Assembly (NCBI GenBank): GCA_001599295.1
Contig: BCGN01000003.1
Span: 1 to 35,471 of the forward strand
Length of the DNA stretch: 35,471 nucleotides
Origin: Sporopachydermia quercuum
Taxonomy: Eukaryota; Ascomycota; Sporopachydermiomycetes; Sporopachydermiales; Sporopachydermiaceae
Direction: 5' to 3'
The notes beneath the pieces are model-generated. The model did not search any database, was not told where the DNA came from, and saw only the letters and a list, made by a program, of their open reading frames with translations. Shown here piece by piece: positions 12,101 to 22,909 of this stretch. The position numbers were made by a program, and so were the translations under genes. The number at the start of each line of letters is the position of its first letter. Position 1 is the stretch's first letter.

Positions 12101-14637
12101 ACTTTAATTATCAATCAATAATTTAACTAGCAATGCAGTGCCAGATCTTCAACGACTTCCAGTAATACTGGGTTAACGAAAGTATTTGATGAACCAACCA
12201 TTAAACGCATATTCTTAATGAAAACATTCTCACTAAGAATGAGAATCCAAAGAACCACTCTGATGTATAACACATATCACAAGTAGCAAACTTATTGGAG
12301 ATAGGGAGGCAGATAAGGTACAAATTCAAGTATTCTCAAGTTTAAATTTTCTAAAGATATTTGAAAAGCAAACAAGTCGTCTTTCTTTCATAGGTTTGCA
12401 TTATTTAGTTGTTCCAGAATTTACCGGTAATGAATAAATAATTTCTCCTGATCAAAGCATCTTTGTCGGCTCCTTTTTCACCTTCCCAACATTGATTTTC
12501 ATTACCAAAATGAGCACCACAATCAAAGAGCCTATGACAGATCATGTTTGCTTTGTAAATGGTCTTGTTGCAAAATCCTTTAGTTGTCACTTCCAATTAC
12601 CGAAGCCAACTAATTAAAAGATTTAGTACTGAGAGTTAAAGCAATTATTGTTCTACTTTCATGTATATTTAAAGAGATTATGAAATAAAACAAGAAAATG
12701 TACTTCAGGAAAACAATAATCAAATAATTCCTCAAAGACTGTCTGTAACATAATAAAAAATAACGAGACAGGCGACGCAGTAATATATTATCGGAATCAT
12801 TTGTGAATAACTTCCATAATCTATACTAATTATTTCAAAAAAAAGGAAAACCAATAGAAGTCTAAAGCAAAGCTTACTATTCCTTTGCGCGATGGGTACG
12901 GTACAATCATCAGATAAGTTAATGAAAAGTTTCCCCATTAAAACTTGTTGTCACTATAATACTACAAGAAACTATTCATGAAATCAGAATAGTACTCTTA
13001 GTAGAATGCAGTTTCCATCAGGACGTTGATCTTTCTTTCTTTCCTTTTTCTTGGGATTGGCTCTCATAATTATCTCACTCGAAAGACATGGATCTAAATT
13101 TTTAGAATCTAAGTTTTAATAATGTCCTACAGTAACTTGGTGTAAATTTAATGGATAACCAATAAAGTCCTATTTGCAGAAAAGTAATAGTGTGTCATTG
13201 TAATGAAGTTTAATTTAGGTTGCATAAACTCCACACTAGCTTCAAGTTAAACTGCAATAGTACACAATTTAAGTTGAGGATCCATCTCATTTGAATGAAA
13301 TGTTAGATTATTATATTCTTAAGTGACACAAGTTGATAAGTTTTCTGAAGCATGGACCGTTAAATCAGCAGCTAAAGGGTTGTTGACACACTAATTATTG
13401 CAAAGAATTATGCTTGCTCTACACGTATTTCTTCAGCACATATCAACACGCTCAACAAATCAATAATAAAATTCAGGTTTTCTATGCAAATTATTACTAA
13501 AACTAATGAGTGCCATCATTTAATTCATATGATGGTCATCAGGTTCTAGATTTCCTAAACTTCAGAACCTTGACATTTATAAGCATCGCAATCATTTCTT
13601 GATCGATTTATCATTTCCCTTGCAAGGTGGTCATTGAAAATATATATTATTACGACCTTGCTAGACAACGTGATCTCCTTGGAACAAAATTATTGTCACC
13701 TTTTAACAATTCTTCAAATACTGGTCTTCTGTTTAAAAAGAAGTAACTGGAAACTGTATACTGGATCAAGCGGAACAAGAGCCAGAAGATGATTATAAAT
13801 CAGAAAAAACTAGGGACATAGATTGTTATTCTCGCTCCGAATGAAAACAATTTATATAACTCAGTAAAAGTGACAGAAAAGTATTAAAGGTTATTCTTTC
13901 CTTATCTATGTCTAGAATCAGTCTACTTGTGAAGTTGATTGAGCTTTTAGCAAGCGAGAGGAACGTATTTGCTGGAAATAAACGATAAAACCACTAATTT
14001 AACGTTCTAACTTTATGCAATAGTATGCATGGATAAAAGTAAGGTTTTTGATACAGTAAAAGTAAGTAAAAATTTTATTCAATTTATAAGGTAATAATAT
14101 AATATAGAGATAAATAAAAGGAAAGAGCATAGAGTCTGATATAGCAAAATCAGTAATATTTAGACTTTCAGTAATCAATAATAAAGTAGTAAAATAATAA
14201 TACGATAAAATGATAAAATGATAAAACGATAAGAAAATATAGTCACACGAAAGCTAAATAGTATTCATATTATATTTCAATAAGCGACAGCATTTGACCT
14301 GACGTCTCGTCTCGTCCCATTCAGCCATGAACAAAAACTTTAAAGTTCAAGAGGGCGAAGTATAAGTAGAGAGATAACGTTTGACTACAAAGGGGTTTCG
14401 GGGATTCAAGCTTGAAAGCACTAAACTTTGAATGAAATGACACAATTTCTGCAAGAATGAATCAAATCAAGTAGATCCTAGTTACATTCGTCTTCCTTGC
14501 AGATATTGTAATTGAAAAGTTTGAATGTATGAATAAGAATTCCCAAGAACAAAATTTTTACAGGTGAACTTTTTTGGCTTACATTTATTAGCTTTTAGAA
14601 TTTAATCGATACATTTTTTCATTAAAACAAATAGCTT
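9154..14637. other. Long gene-free subtelomeric stretch
   Basis: About 5.5 kb without a supportable gene, unusually long for a yeast. The open frames are short and mostly begin with TTG (9383-9568, 10148-10330, 11794-12093 on +; 12405-12596 on -). One ATG-initiated 68-codon frame (12732-12938, -) is hydrophobic and unrecognised. A short tandem of GATAAAAT-like units lies at 14204-14235. I see no transposon ends, tRNA B-box or RNA gene. Confidence 0.5.
14204..14235 (+). repeat. Short tandem repeat of GATAAAAT-like units
   Basis: Four successive units read GATAAAAT, GATAAAAT, GATAAAAC and GATAAGAA. It lies about 400 bp beyond the 3' end of the dioxygenase gene and in no obvious promoter, so it is most simply a microsatellite and not a cluster of GATA-factor sites. 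Confidence 0.5.
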
Positions 14638-15816
14638 TTAAATAAGGAAAGGTTTTTCGGCCATTGGTGTTAATCTGAAGGCATGTTTTCTATGAGGAAC
14701 CTCATCACCAAGTAAACTAGTATGAGCCGTTCGTCGATTATCCCAAACAACTACGGTTCCGGGCTTCAATGATGCACGAGCATGGAATTCCTTACCTTGA
14801 GATATGTGATCATATAAAAATTTTAAAATATAGTCCGATTCTTGTTTCTTTAACTGTAGAATTCTTCTACAGAAAATAGGATTAACAAATAACGACCTCT
14901 GACCAGTTACAGGGTGCGTTCGCACAATTGGATGCTCACTGATAGTTAATCCACGTTTTATACCTTTTCCACCAAATTTGGATAACGTGTCCTTGCCTTG
15001 CTCAATTCCTGAGTGAATGACAGTTAAGTGCTCTAAAAATTTCTGGAAAATTGGAGACAGTAAATTGTAGGCTTCTACTGTATCAACAAAATTAACATCA
15101 CTCCCGTTCTCGGGCAGTTCTAAAACTCCCAAAAATGTCACACCAGATGGTTGTCTCTCAAATGAGATATCAGAATTCCATAATGATCGTTCAAAAGACG
15201 TAACTACATCTGGTTGGGAACTATCTCTGAGCTTTGGGCTATAAAAGCTACTTATCTCTGGATAGCCTTTCGGAGAACCTGCAGCAGGATGAATGTGTGG
15301 GGGACCGAAGTAATTCGAAAATTTGACGATATCATCCAATGGTTGATCTTTTAAATCTTGATCTCGAAAAACAACAAATCCTCTCTGCTCGACAAATAAT
15401 GCTAACTCGTCCTTTTGGGTATCGCTTAGTTTTGATAACTGAATTCCACTCACCTCAGTACCAAACCTGGGTGTGACTTCTGAAATCTTGATATCAGAGG
15501 AATGGAATAAGTGATGAAACGAGGGATCTGCTCTCTTTCCAACATCTTCATGCTCGAATGCCTGTGGAATTTCGTAGGTTATCCATTTCTGATGAAAAGG
15601 AAGAAACTGTGGATATAAAGCTCTTTCTGCTTCTTCGGGTGCTAGCACAAAATTTCCTTCTTCGTCCTCAACAACTTTATACCGAAATACCTGTATTGCA
15701 ACTAATCCATTGTTACTTATTCCATTTAGAGCCCCTTGGTCAACACTGCTAGAGACTTCTATGTTTTGCAATGATTTGAGGTTTTCAATTGCAGCAGGTG
15801 CACTTATTGTTTCCAT
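14638..15816 (-). CDS. JLP1-like TauD-family dioxygenase with altered active site
   Basis: Encodes 392 residues, full length for the group (S. cerevisiae Jlp1 412). It aligns end to end with the three dioxygenases at 22910, 24684 and 29749: for example DELALFVEQRGFVVFRDQDL, GGKGIKRGLTISEHPIVRTH and WDNRRTAHTS. TauD-family enzymes bind Fe(II) through an HxD...H triad. Here the first His is Asn214 (N-S-D) where the sisters and Jlp1 have His. The 2-oxoglutarate-contacting Thr of GGDT, 27 residues later (E. coli TauD His99 and Thr126), is Val241 in GSDV. Asp216, the distal His365 and the C-terminal Arg residues (376, 381) remain. The frame is intact. It may be a pseudoenzyme, a recently silenced gene, or an enzyme of changed chemistry. 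No CACGTG is seen upstream. The start is the only Met consistent with the sisters' length. Confidence 0.9.
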   Translation of the reverse strand: METISAPAAIENLKSLQNIEVSSSVDQGALNGISNNGLVAIQVFRYKVVEDEEGNFVLAPEEAERALYPQFLPFHQKWITYEIPQAFEHEDVGKRADPSFHHLFHSSDIKISEVTPRFGTEVSGIQLSKLSDTQKDELALFVEQRGFVVFRDQDLKDQPLDDIVKFSNYFGPPHIHPAAGSPKGYPEISSFYSPKLRDSSQPDVVTSFERSLWNSDISFERQPSGVTFLGVLELPENGSDVNFVDTVEAYNLLSPIFQKFLEHLTVIHSGIEQGKDTLSKFGGKGIKRGLTISEHPIVRTHPVTGQRSLFVNPIFCRRILQLKKQESDYILKFLYDHISQGKEFHARASLKPGTVVVWDNRRTAHTSLLGDEVPHRKHAFRLTPMAEKPFLI

Positions 15817-18374
15817 CTTTATAACCGAATATATCTTTTCTTATCTTATAATCAACAAAAGAGATAAGAATTATTTTTCAATTTGCTTTTCAGTTGTGTT
15901 GTAGTTCGTATTGATCAAACAAAGTAAATCAGTTAGAACTATTGTTAAAAGAGGAAACCCCAAATATATGTATGTATGTTTTAAGGGTGTTTCAACGCGA
16001 ATTGGTATAGGCTATTCAAGTAACAAATAAGGAATCCAGTGTATCTCTCCACGGAGCCATTAACAGTTATCTGTAAATGAAACGAAACACTACTTCGTGA
16101 GCTAAACTTTCTAGATTGTTCAAAATAAAAACTCTAAAATTGGGAAGTACGAAATAAGTTCGGACTTTCGGATATAAACATGAAATACTGGAGGAAGTCG
16201 AGAAATAGAAAATTTTCAGTTGATACAAACTCGGTTTAGATATTTCTGTTTTACATTGGAACTAATGACTATCAAACCCTCTTTATTTACCAATGATTTG
16301 TTCGAAGGATTCTCGAAAAAAGTCTAATACAATCCCTGCTGGTCAAAGTTTTTGTGGTTTGCATCTAAGGCTTTACTTTAGGTTTGCTGTAATTTAGGCA
16401 GCTAATGAACTTAGAAGGAACTTAGAAGGAACTCAAAATAAAAAGAATAAATAACGAAGACTAAATAAACTCTATTTATAGACTTATTGAAAGCAATTTT
16501 TCATATAATAGTATTAGTAAAACTGGTTTCTCATCATTTTTAATTCTAACAAGATTATTGAAAAAACATTTTTAGTTGTTTTTCAATTTTTTTATGAAAG
16601 AAGAGCTTCCGGATGTTGAACAATGTTTCCTTTTTTCATGTCAGAACTACTTGAGATATTTATAGAGATTCACCGACATTGGTGATATAGTTTGACGACT
16701 TTCTTTTTCCGAGAAAGTATAATAACTAAATCAATTGATTTATGAAGGAGAACCTTTTTCTTAAATCTAAACAAAAAAAAATTGAAAATCAAACTGTGAA
16801 TGACTTGTAAGATAGCGATAAAGCATCATTTGTAGTAGCNAAGGATATAGCACCTTCATCATCTTTCCCTTCCGACAGCTTTCAACTCATTAGAAGACTT
16901 AGGACCCCTCTATATAATATATTCCAATATTCCAACTGAGTTCCATAAAGCTCAAGTCAGGGTTTATTTACTGATCAGATAGTAGCATTATTTATGCCTC
17001 ACGATGGTCTCTGGATATTACTTTGGAAATATAACATTAGGGTGAATACTTGCTCGAAGTGTTTAATCACTCTCTTCTACAGTTTATCCTACCACTTTTT
17101 CAGCTTATCATCTATTCTAACTAAGTATTTGAAATAAATTAACTCCAGGTTATATTTGTACCTTTCAACGGTTGTTCAACGTGAGAGTTCATATTGACTT
17201 AATTTCATTAGTCATTAACATGTTAGATGGCCTAAAGCTAAAGAAAGTTTTAATGAACCAAACTTCAATTCGTTTCGTAAATCCAAATCTGAGCCAACCA
17301 ATGGAAATACACTCAACTCAAAACGCTCCATGACAAAACTTTGGTCTCTCTCTGCTTGACTTGACTGATGCTTGCAAGATACAACATTTAATGGATACAT
17401 TAGAGCGAAACTGATAACTTTTATTGTTCGCTGACTCTTGCAGGAGTTGAAGGTAAACTGTTTTGTATTCACAACTTTACTATTTGTTGTTCAAAAAGTT
17501 GGGGTCAGTTAAATCGGGAGAATTTAAACAAAACAAAAATGGAACGGCCAGGTCAAATTGGGATAAGATAGTGATCTTGAGTTTTCCAACTACTAAATAC
17601 AACATATAATTTGATGATCAACCATAGCTGCTATTGAACAGCCTTCTGATATTTTATCATTGTATTAATTATCGCGCAATGACGTAAATTAATTATTATT
17701 GAAATTCTTATGCTCAGGCTAATACCAATATTATACTAACAATCGCTTTCATTTAGATTAATCAGAACAGCTTGGAAAATTACCTAACAAGCATCATCCA
17801 ATAAACTATATTATAAGAAATTGTTATCAAACAACATAAAGTACCCTTCATATAAATTAGCAAACTCTTGATGCTGGATAATAGCATTTAATGCTAATTA
17901 ACACCTTCAATGATAGGGAATCGGCTAGTCCGCCCTTTACTTATGCATTGCATAACTTCTTATTAAGTCATACTTTTTAACCATGGACTCCCCCAAAATA
18001 GAATAGAAAGGAGGCTTTTTGAATCATCAGAAACTTATTTAGGGATTATTTTCTCACTTGCCTTTCTTTCGTACTTAGGATATGGCATCATTTTCTTTGC
18101 AACTCGTGATTTGACGCAAATAAAGTTCCCCGTAAATCACCAATAAGATTTGAACTTGAATTTAACTTAAAAAATATTCTTCACACTTAGAAAGAAAAAT
18201 ACTAATTCTAAAGAATATTTTGATGTTACGGTAATACGGAATTAACAATCTTTTAGGCAACAGTTGTTGAGATTTGAATATAAATTCAATTGAAATGCTC
18301 TCTCATTAATAGTAGTACAGATATAATTTTAGAATCATGATAGAATGCAAACAACAGGACCTAGAAAATAGATT
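15817..18374. other. Divergent intergenic region
   Basis: About 2.6 kb between the - strand dioxygenase and the + strand alkyl sulfatase, presumably holding both promoters. It includes an 11-bp unit (GAACTTAGAAG) repeated twice with a partial third copy at 16407-16434. The frame at 17215-17472 (-) begins with GTG and is not recognised. No Cbf1-type site was found. Confidence 0.5.
18279..18285 (+). promoter_or_regulatory. TATA-like element of BDS1-like gene
   Basis: TATAAAT lies 90 bp before the first in-frame ATG (18375) and 135 bp before the second (18420). The longer distance would suit initiation at the second ATG, but this does not decide the start. Confidence 0.3.
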
Positions 18375-20321
18375 ATGGGAATACAATTGAAGTTGTTCAG
18401 ACTTACAAGCAGGATCAAAATGTCAAGCAAAGTACCTAAAGAGGCATCTGAATTTACCAAAGCAAATAATGCTGTGGTTTTGAATCAATTGCCTTTTGAC
18501 AATCAACAGGATTTTGAAAATTCTAGAAGAGGATTCATTGCTACTGTTGAGGATGAAGTCGTAAAGACCCCTAATGGTAAAGTGGCAATTGATATCAGCC
18601 AGTATGATTTTCTTAGAGATGAATCAAAGGCTCCTGATACTGTAAATCCAAGTTTATGGAGACAATCACAGTTACTACAGATTCACGGGTTATTTGAAAT
18701 AGTTAAGGGTGTTTATCAATTCAGGAATGTTGACCTTGCTAATACAACTTTTATTCGTGGTGAAAGAGGTTGGATTGTAATTGACGTTCTTACATCATTG
18801 GAAACTGCAAAAGTGTCATTGGATCTTATTAATAAACATGTAGAGAATCTGCCAGTAACTGGTGTTATTATCACACATTCTCACCTAGATCATTTTGGGG
18901 GGTTACGGGCAATTGTAGATGAAGAAGATGTTTTATCAGGAAAAATTCCTCTTGTTGTACCGGAAGGGTTCTACGAAGAATCTATTAGTGAAAACGTTTT
19001 TGCCGGAAATGCAATGAGCCGTCGTGCATCGTATATGTTTGGGAGGCTGATTCCGAAAAACACAAAAGGAAGTGTAGGAAATGGGCTGGGTACGGGATTG
19101 GTTTCTGGCTCAGTTTCTCTGTTCAAGCCAAACAAAGAAGTCACAACAACTGGGGAAAGGGTTACAGTTGACGGCATTGAATTTGAATTTTTAATGGCTC
19201 CCGAATCTGAGGCTCCAGCAGAAGCAATGATCTATGTTCCCAAGTTTAAGCTTCTTCATGCTGCAGAGAATGCTGGTCATACTTTGCACAATCTTTTAAC
19301 TTTGAGAGGAGCTAAAATTAGAAGTGCTAAGAAATGGTCAGGATATCTGCATGAAGCCATTCAAAGATGGGGGAACGAAGCTGAAGTATCTGTTGGAGGA
19401 CATGCTTGGCCAACTTGGGGTAAGCAAGCTGTGATTGACCATTTAGCCACTCAACGAGATTTGTACAAATACATTAATGATCAGACTTTGAGACTTGCTA
19501 ATCAAGGTTACACATTGAACGAAGTTGCTGAGAAATTTGTCTTACCAGAGGCGTTATCCAAAGAATTCAGTAACAGAAGTTATTATGGTCATTTGAAACA
19601 TAATATTAGAGCAACATATGTTTTTTATCTTGGATTCTGGGATGGTAATCCAGGAAATTTTGATCCTTACACTCCTGAAGAAGAAGCAAAAAAGATTACT
19701 GAACTTATTGGTGTTGAAAAAGCCTTTGAGGCTGCTCAAAAGGCGTTTGACCTAGGTGATTATCGTTGGACTGTCAATCTTACCAATAAATTAGTATTTG
19801 CAAATCCGGAGAACGAAAAAGCACGTTTATTAGAAGCTGATGCTTTAGAGCAATTAGCATATCAAGAAGAATCTGCAACTGTAAGAAACTATTATCTTAC
19901 CGGTGCTCAAGAACTTCGCAATGGCGTCAATAAGCCTAATGATCCAGTAGGAATCTCTGCAGATATTGTCGCTGGTTTGTCAATTAGTATCATCTTGGAT
20001 TTTCTGGCTATTCACTTAAATGGTCCTAAAATTGGAAACAAGCAGTTCAGCTTTAATCTTACTTTACCCGATATCAATGAAGAATATTCTATTTCTATTG
20101 CTAATGGTGTCTTAAACTTTACTGAAAACTTACTTGAAAACGTGGATGCATTTGTCACATTTAATAGATCTGTCTTGAATGACATTGCTCTCGGAAAATA
20201 TGAATTTAAAGAAGCACTTGCCACTGGAAANATCAAAATTGAAGGCACAAAAGAGAAGTTCTTTGAAGTTATACCTTACTTTGATAAGTTTGAGTTCTGG
20301 TTCAATATTTCTGAACCATGA
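18375..20321 (+). CDS. BDS1: Alkyl sulfatase, metallo-beta-lactamase fold (Bds1 type)
   Basis: Encodes 648 residues, like S. cerevisiae Bds1 (646) and Pseudomonas SdsA1 (658). It hydrolyses alkyl sulfate esters such as dodecyl sulfate to alcohol and sulfate. The di-zinc motif THSHLDH gives His168, His170, Asp172 and His173. Further ligands are Glu279 (SEAPAE), Glu298 (AAENAGH) and His343 (GGHAWPTWG); all stand one residue before the corresponding SdsA1 ligands. The dimerisation domain follows (about 350-500), then an SCP2-like C-terminal domain (about 520-645). No secretion signal is seen and the C-terminus is not a peroxisomal signal. A second ATG at 18420 (AAAATGTC) would remove 15 residues that are basic and lack acids; homology begins after it, so either start is possible. 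One N (20231) leaves a codon in the SCP2-like domain as Lys or Asn. Bacterial origin of Bds1 has been proposed for S. cerevisiae. Confidence 0.95.
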   Translation: MGIQLKLFRLTSRIKMSSKVPKEASEFTKANNAVVLNQLPFDNQQDFENSRRGFIATVEDEVVKTPNGKVAIDISQYDFLRDESKAPDTVNPSLWRQSQLLQIHGLFEIVKGVYQFRNVDLANTTFIRGERGWIVIDVLTSLETAKVSLDLINKHVENLPVTGVIITHSHLDHFGGLRAIVDEEDVLSGKIPLVVPEGFYEESISENVFAGNAMSRRASYMFGRLIPKNTKGSVGNGLGTGLVSGSVSLFKPNKEVTTTGERVTVDGIEFEFLMAPESEAPAEAMIYVPKFKLLHAAENAGHTLHNLLTLRGAKIRSAKKWSGYLHEAIQRWGNEAEVSVGGHAWPTWGKQAVIDHLATQRDLYKYINDQTLRLANQGYTLNEVAEKFVLPEALSKEFSNRSYYGHLKHNIRATYVFYLGFWDGNPGNFDPYTPEEEAKKITELIGVEKAFEAAQKAFDLGDYRWTVNLTNKLVFANPENEKARLLEADALEQLAYQEESATVRNYYLTGAQELRNGVNKPNDPVGISADIVAGLSISIILDFLAIHLNGPKIGNKQFSFNLTLPDINEEYSISIANGVLNFTENLLENVDAFVTFNRSVLNDIALGKYEFKEALATGXIKIEGTKEKFFEVIPYFDKFEFWFNISEP

Positions 20322-20915
20322 TGAAGGTCTTGTTGCACAAGTTTGACAGAAATAACTTCACATTTTATTCAAATGTCAATCTTAAAATTAATCATTTGAT
20401 TACTCAATTGAAGAATCTAATAGGGCTAATTTGTCGTTGTCAATAATGGAAAAGGATGCGCTGTTAAAATTATTAAGCAGTTTTGAAGAAAAAGTCAGGC
20501 ATATCATAGATCCTTCGGATTTCAGTTTATATTCTAGTTTTAAAAAGTCTATTATTTTCTCATTGACGTCTAGGATAGACCTCTCGTAGTCTCCATTTTG
20601 CTAAACATGCATTTATAGTAAAAGCTTGTTAGTTTGGAAGCTATGACATGAGATTCAACTGTGAAGTCGGAAGATATTACAATTTATTTGGATATTCATT
20701 CTTTGACTTGTTAATCATTTCCAAAAATTTTATAGGTGGTTTTTTTACTATTTCATTACTGAATTGGGTTTGAAGTATGTATAGATTGTTTGGAGATACT
20801 AGTCTATCAAATTATCATTCATCATTGTTGTAAACATTAGAAAGGAAACAATTTCAAATATCTCCCTATTGGGAATGTAAGTATAATAAACTCTAATGAA
20901 ATTAAAGATATTACT

Positions 20916-21317
20916 TTAACTGTAACCTAATTTTAGGTTTCTCGCCAATATTTCGCCTATTTCTACGTAAAGCACGTCATTCACTATATCCATATATCGA
21001 GACGGAAATATATTTTTTAAATCTCCGGCTTCTCCAAACTGTATTTTAAGATTCATCTGGAGCATAATTTCTTCATGAAACCATGAAGAATATCCATAAC
21101 ATGATTTCATCTTCCATGGATTTCCATTCCATAGCTTCTACAAGAAATTGATGTTTGCTGTATTATTTTCCAAACAGCAGAGAGCGCTAAACTTACCAGG
21201 AGGCAATACATTTCTAGTTGGTAGCAACCAAATCGTTCCTTCAGAAAGGACGCACATAAGGTAGCTGAAAGTATTTATTGGTTTTCTAACATGTTTCTTT
21301 GGTTCTACGAGAGATTT
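20916..21317 (-). pseudogene. Decayed, unrecognised protein-coding gene
   Basis: On the - strand, 134 codons in one frame are interrupted by a single internal stop and otherwise read as a normal globular protein: pieces include EPKKHVRKPINTFSYL, SEGTIWLLPTRNVLPPGKF, KSCYGYSSWFHEEIMLQ and YMDIVNDVLYVEIGEI. Random AT-rich DNA here rarely stays open this long or gives such a composition. Upstream on the same strand, coding-like sequence continues in another frame (KEIIWVNCDATNFLKIS, near 21310-21360), suggesting a frameshift as well. No start codon with good context is seen. I do not recognise the family. It is probably the 3' part of a host gene that has lost function, as is common near telomeres. 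Confidence 0.5.
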
Positions 21318-22613
21318 TCAAGAAGTTCGTCGCGTCACAGTTCACCCATATAATTTCCTTAATCCACATTGGTTATAAACTGAAGAACAAGAACACTGGA
21401 GCGGACAATTATAAATAGAGTTGATAGACTAGAATAATATATGGACGTAACTTCTTCTTCTAGTCTTAGATTGAGGAATCTGGTGCTGACTGACTGACAC
21501 CTTAGCGCTTGCTGAAACATCTGCTGATCAGAGACTCCCAACTACACTGCTTTACAAGATATCTGGAAAGGATTAACTATAATTTTGCTTGCAATATTAG
21601 AGCTGCTTTCAGCTTTATTGGCTAATTTGACAATAACAGTCGGCTTTGTGACTTTTCCTAATGTTCTTGTTTCTCATTTCCAGAATCCGAGATCCCAATT
21701 CTGTTAAACAATGAATATTGCCTTGCAATTGAGTTTAAGATTTATGCATACAAAAACATTAGAACCTTAAATGGACACCCTAAATTACCCTCTGTTTCTC
21801 CTGATTCACGTTTGACATATTTACTTTATCTTTAATTACCAAATGTGGTAACTCATCGAACCTTAATCCAAAGAGTTTCGACATTTTATTTCACTTTTCA
21901 AGTAAATAGAGATATGATTTCTAGTACTCCATAGGGACGATGATTTTGATTCATCATTCTGTTCCCCTTACCTTGAAAATCTAAAGAGAAGACCTGTATT
22001 CTCAGAGATAGCTATTTTAGCTACCAAAGAAAAATAGGAACTCTAATGATCCGAAAGAGTAGTTTTGGGGGAACCATCCTTCTTTTCAAGATAACCGATT
22101 TCCTTCCTTTAAATCCTTATAGTGAAGCTTTGTATACTATAATTTTCCTGTAGCTTTGTAACTTTGAGCTGATTAATGAGTTCTCTTACCACGATTACTG
22201 ATTAATCTGACCTGGAAAAATTGTCACTCTGGATTGGCTTCTATACAATTTTGCCTTTTCACAACTGAAAACTTTCAAACCATTTATTTGACTTCTTTTG
22301 TAGATTCAGACTATACTAAAGCTAAAAACTAATAGTATGGTAGTGTATTCTTATTGCTTGGTTTCCTTTTTGTTGTTCATAAATACTGAATCATTGGCAA
22401 TTTCGAGTATTTACGAACAACAAAATTAGTAATGTCAATAAAATGAAAATTAATGACTCGTTCAATATGAGAACAAATNAAATTCATCCTTTTCTATCAA
22501 AGAGTGCGAACGAATTAAAAATCATATTCGTTTTCAATGGTACTTTTTGTTTTTACTGCTAGGAATTAACAGTCCTACTTTATCATGTGCAAACATTTCA
22601 AAATTTCTCTCTC

Positions 22614-22621
22614 TCACGTGA
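22614..22621. promoter_or_regulatory. Cbf1/Met4-type site TCACGTGA
   Basis: A perfect 8-bp palindrome with the CACGTG core, about 290 bp upstream of the dioxygenase ATG at 22910. It matches the S. cerevisiae Cbf1-Met4-Met28 consensus RTCACRTGA except for the first base. It would couple the gene to sulfur starvation. Confidence 0.5.
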
Positions 22622-22738
22622 CATTTGTATGAAGAAAATTGTAATCTTTACATACAAAAAAGCATAAAGTTTATGTTTACAAGTATGTTTAGCTTCCGCA
22701 TTGAGCAATAATTTGCAACTCTATCTTAAAGAAAAAAG

Positions 22739-22746
22739 TATATAAG
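22739..22746 (+). promoter_or_regulatory. TATA box of first tandem dioxygenase
   Basis: TATATAAG lies about 170 bp upstream of the ATG at 22910, downstream of the Cbf1-type site. Confidence 0.45.
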
Positions 22747-22909
22747 AAAGAATCACTTCCCGGAACTCTTTCTAAAGCAAATATTATCGTAAAGAGTGGA
22801 CGAGATATTAGCCTTACTATTGTCCTTTTCCATCAATTACTTTTTAGTCCCACTTAATAATCAGTTTTTGAAATTACTCATCTCAGGAAAAAAAATTATT
22901 AGTATCAAA

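Larger units (their letters stand above)
20322..22909. other. Intergenic region with a gene relic
   Basis: About 2.6 kb between the alkyl sulfatase and the first tandem dioxygenase. It holds the decayed - strand gene described separately (20916-21317, perhaps reaching further up to about 21540) and the promoter of the dioxygenase, with a Cbf1-type site and a TATA box near its right end. Confidence 0.5.

Noticed and set aside
12732-12938. 68-codon - strand ATG frame with hydrophobic end
   Set aside because: Hydrophobic runs are common in AT-rich chance frames; there is no other support.
14204-14235. Cluster of GATA-factor sites
   Set aside because: It is a short tandem repeat beyond a gene's 3' end, not in a promoter.
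22796-22909. N-terminal extension of the first tandem dioxygenase
   Set aside because: It would begin at GTG; the ATG at 22910 matches the N-termini of the sister proteins and has a normal yeast context.
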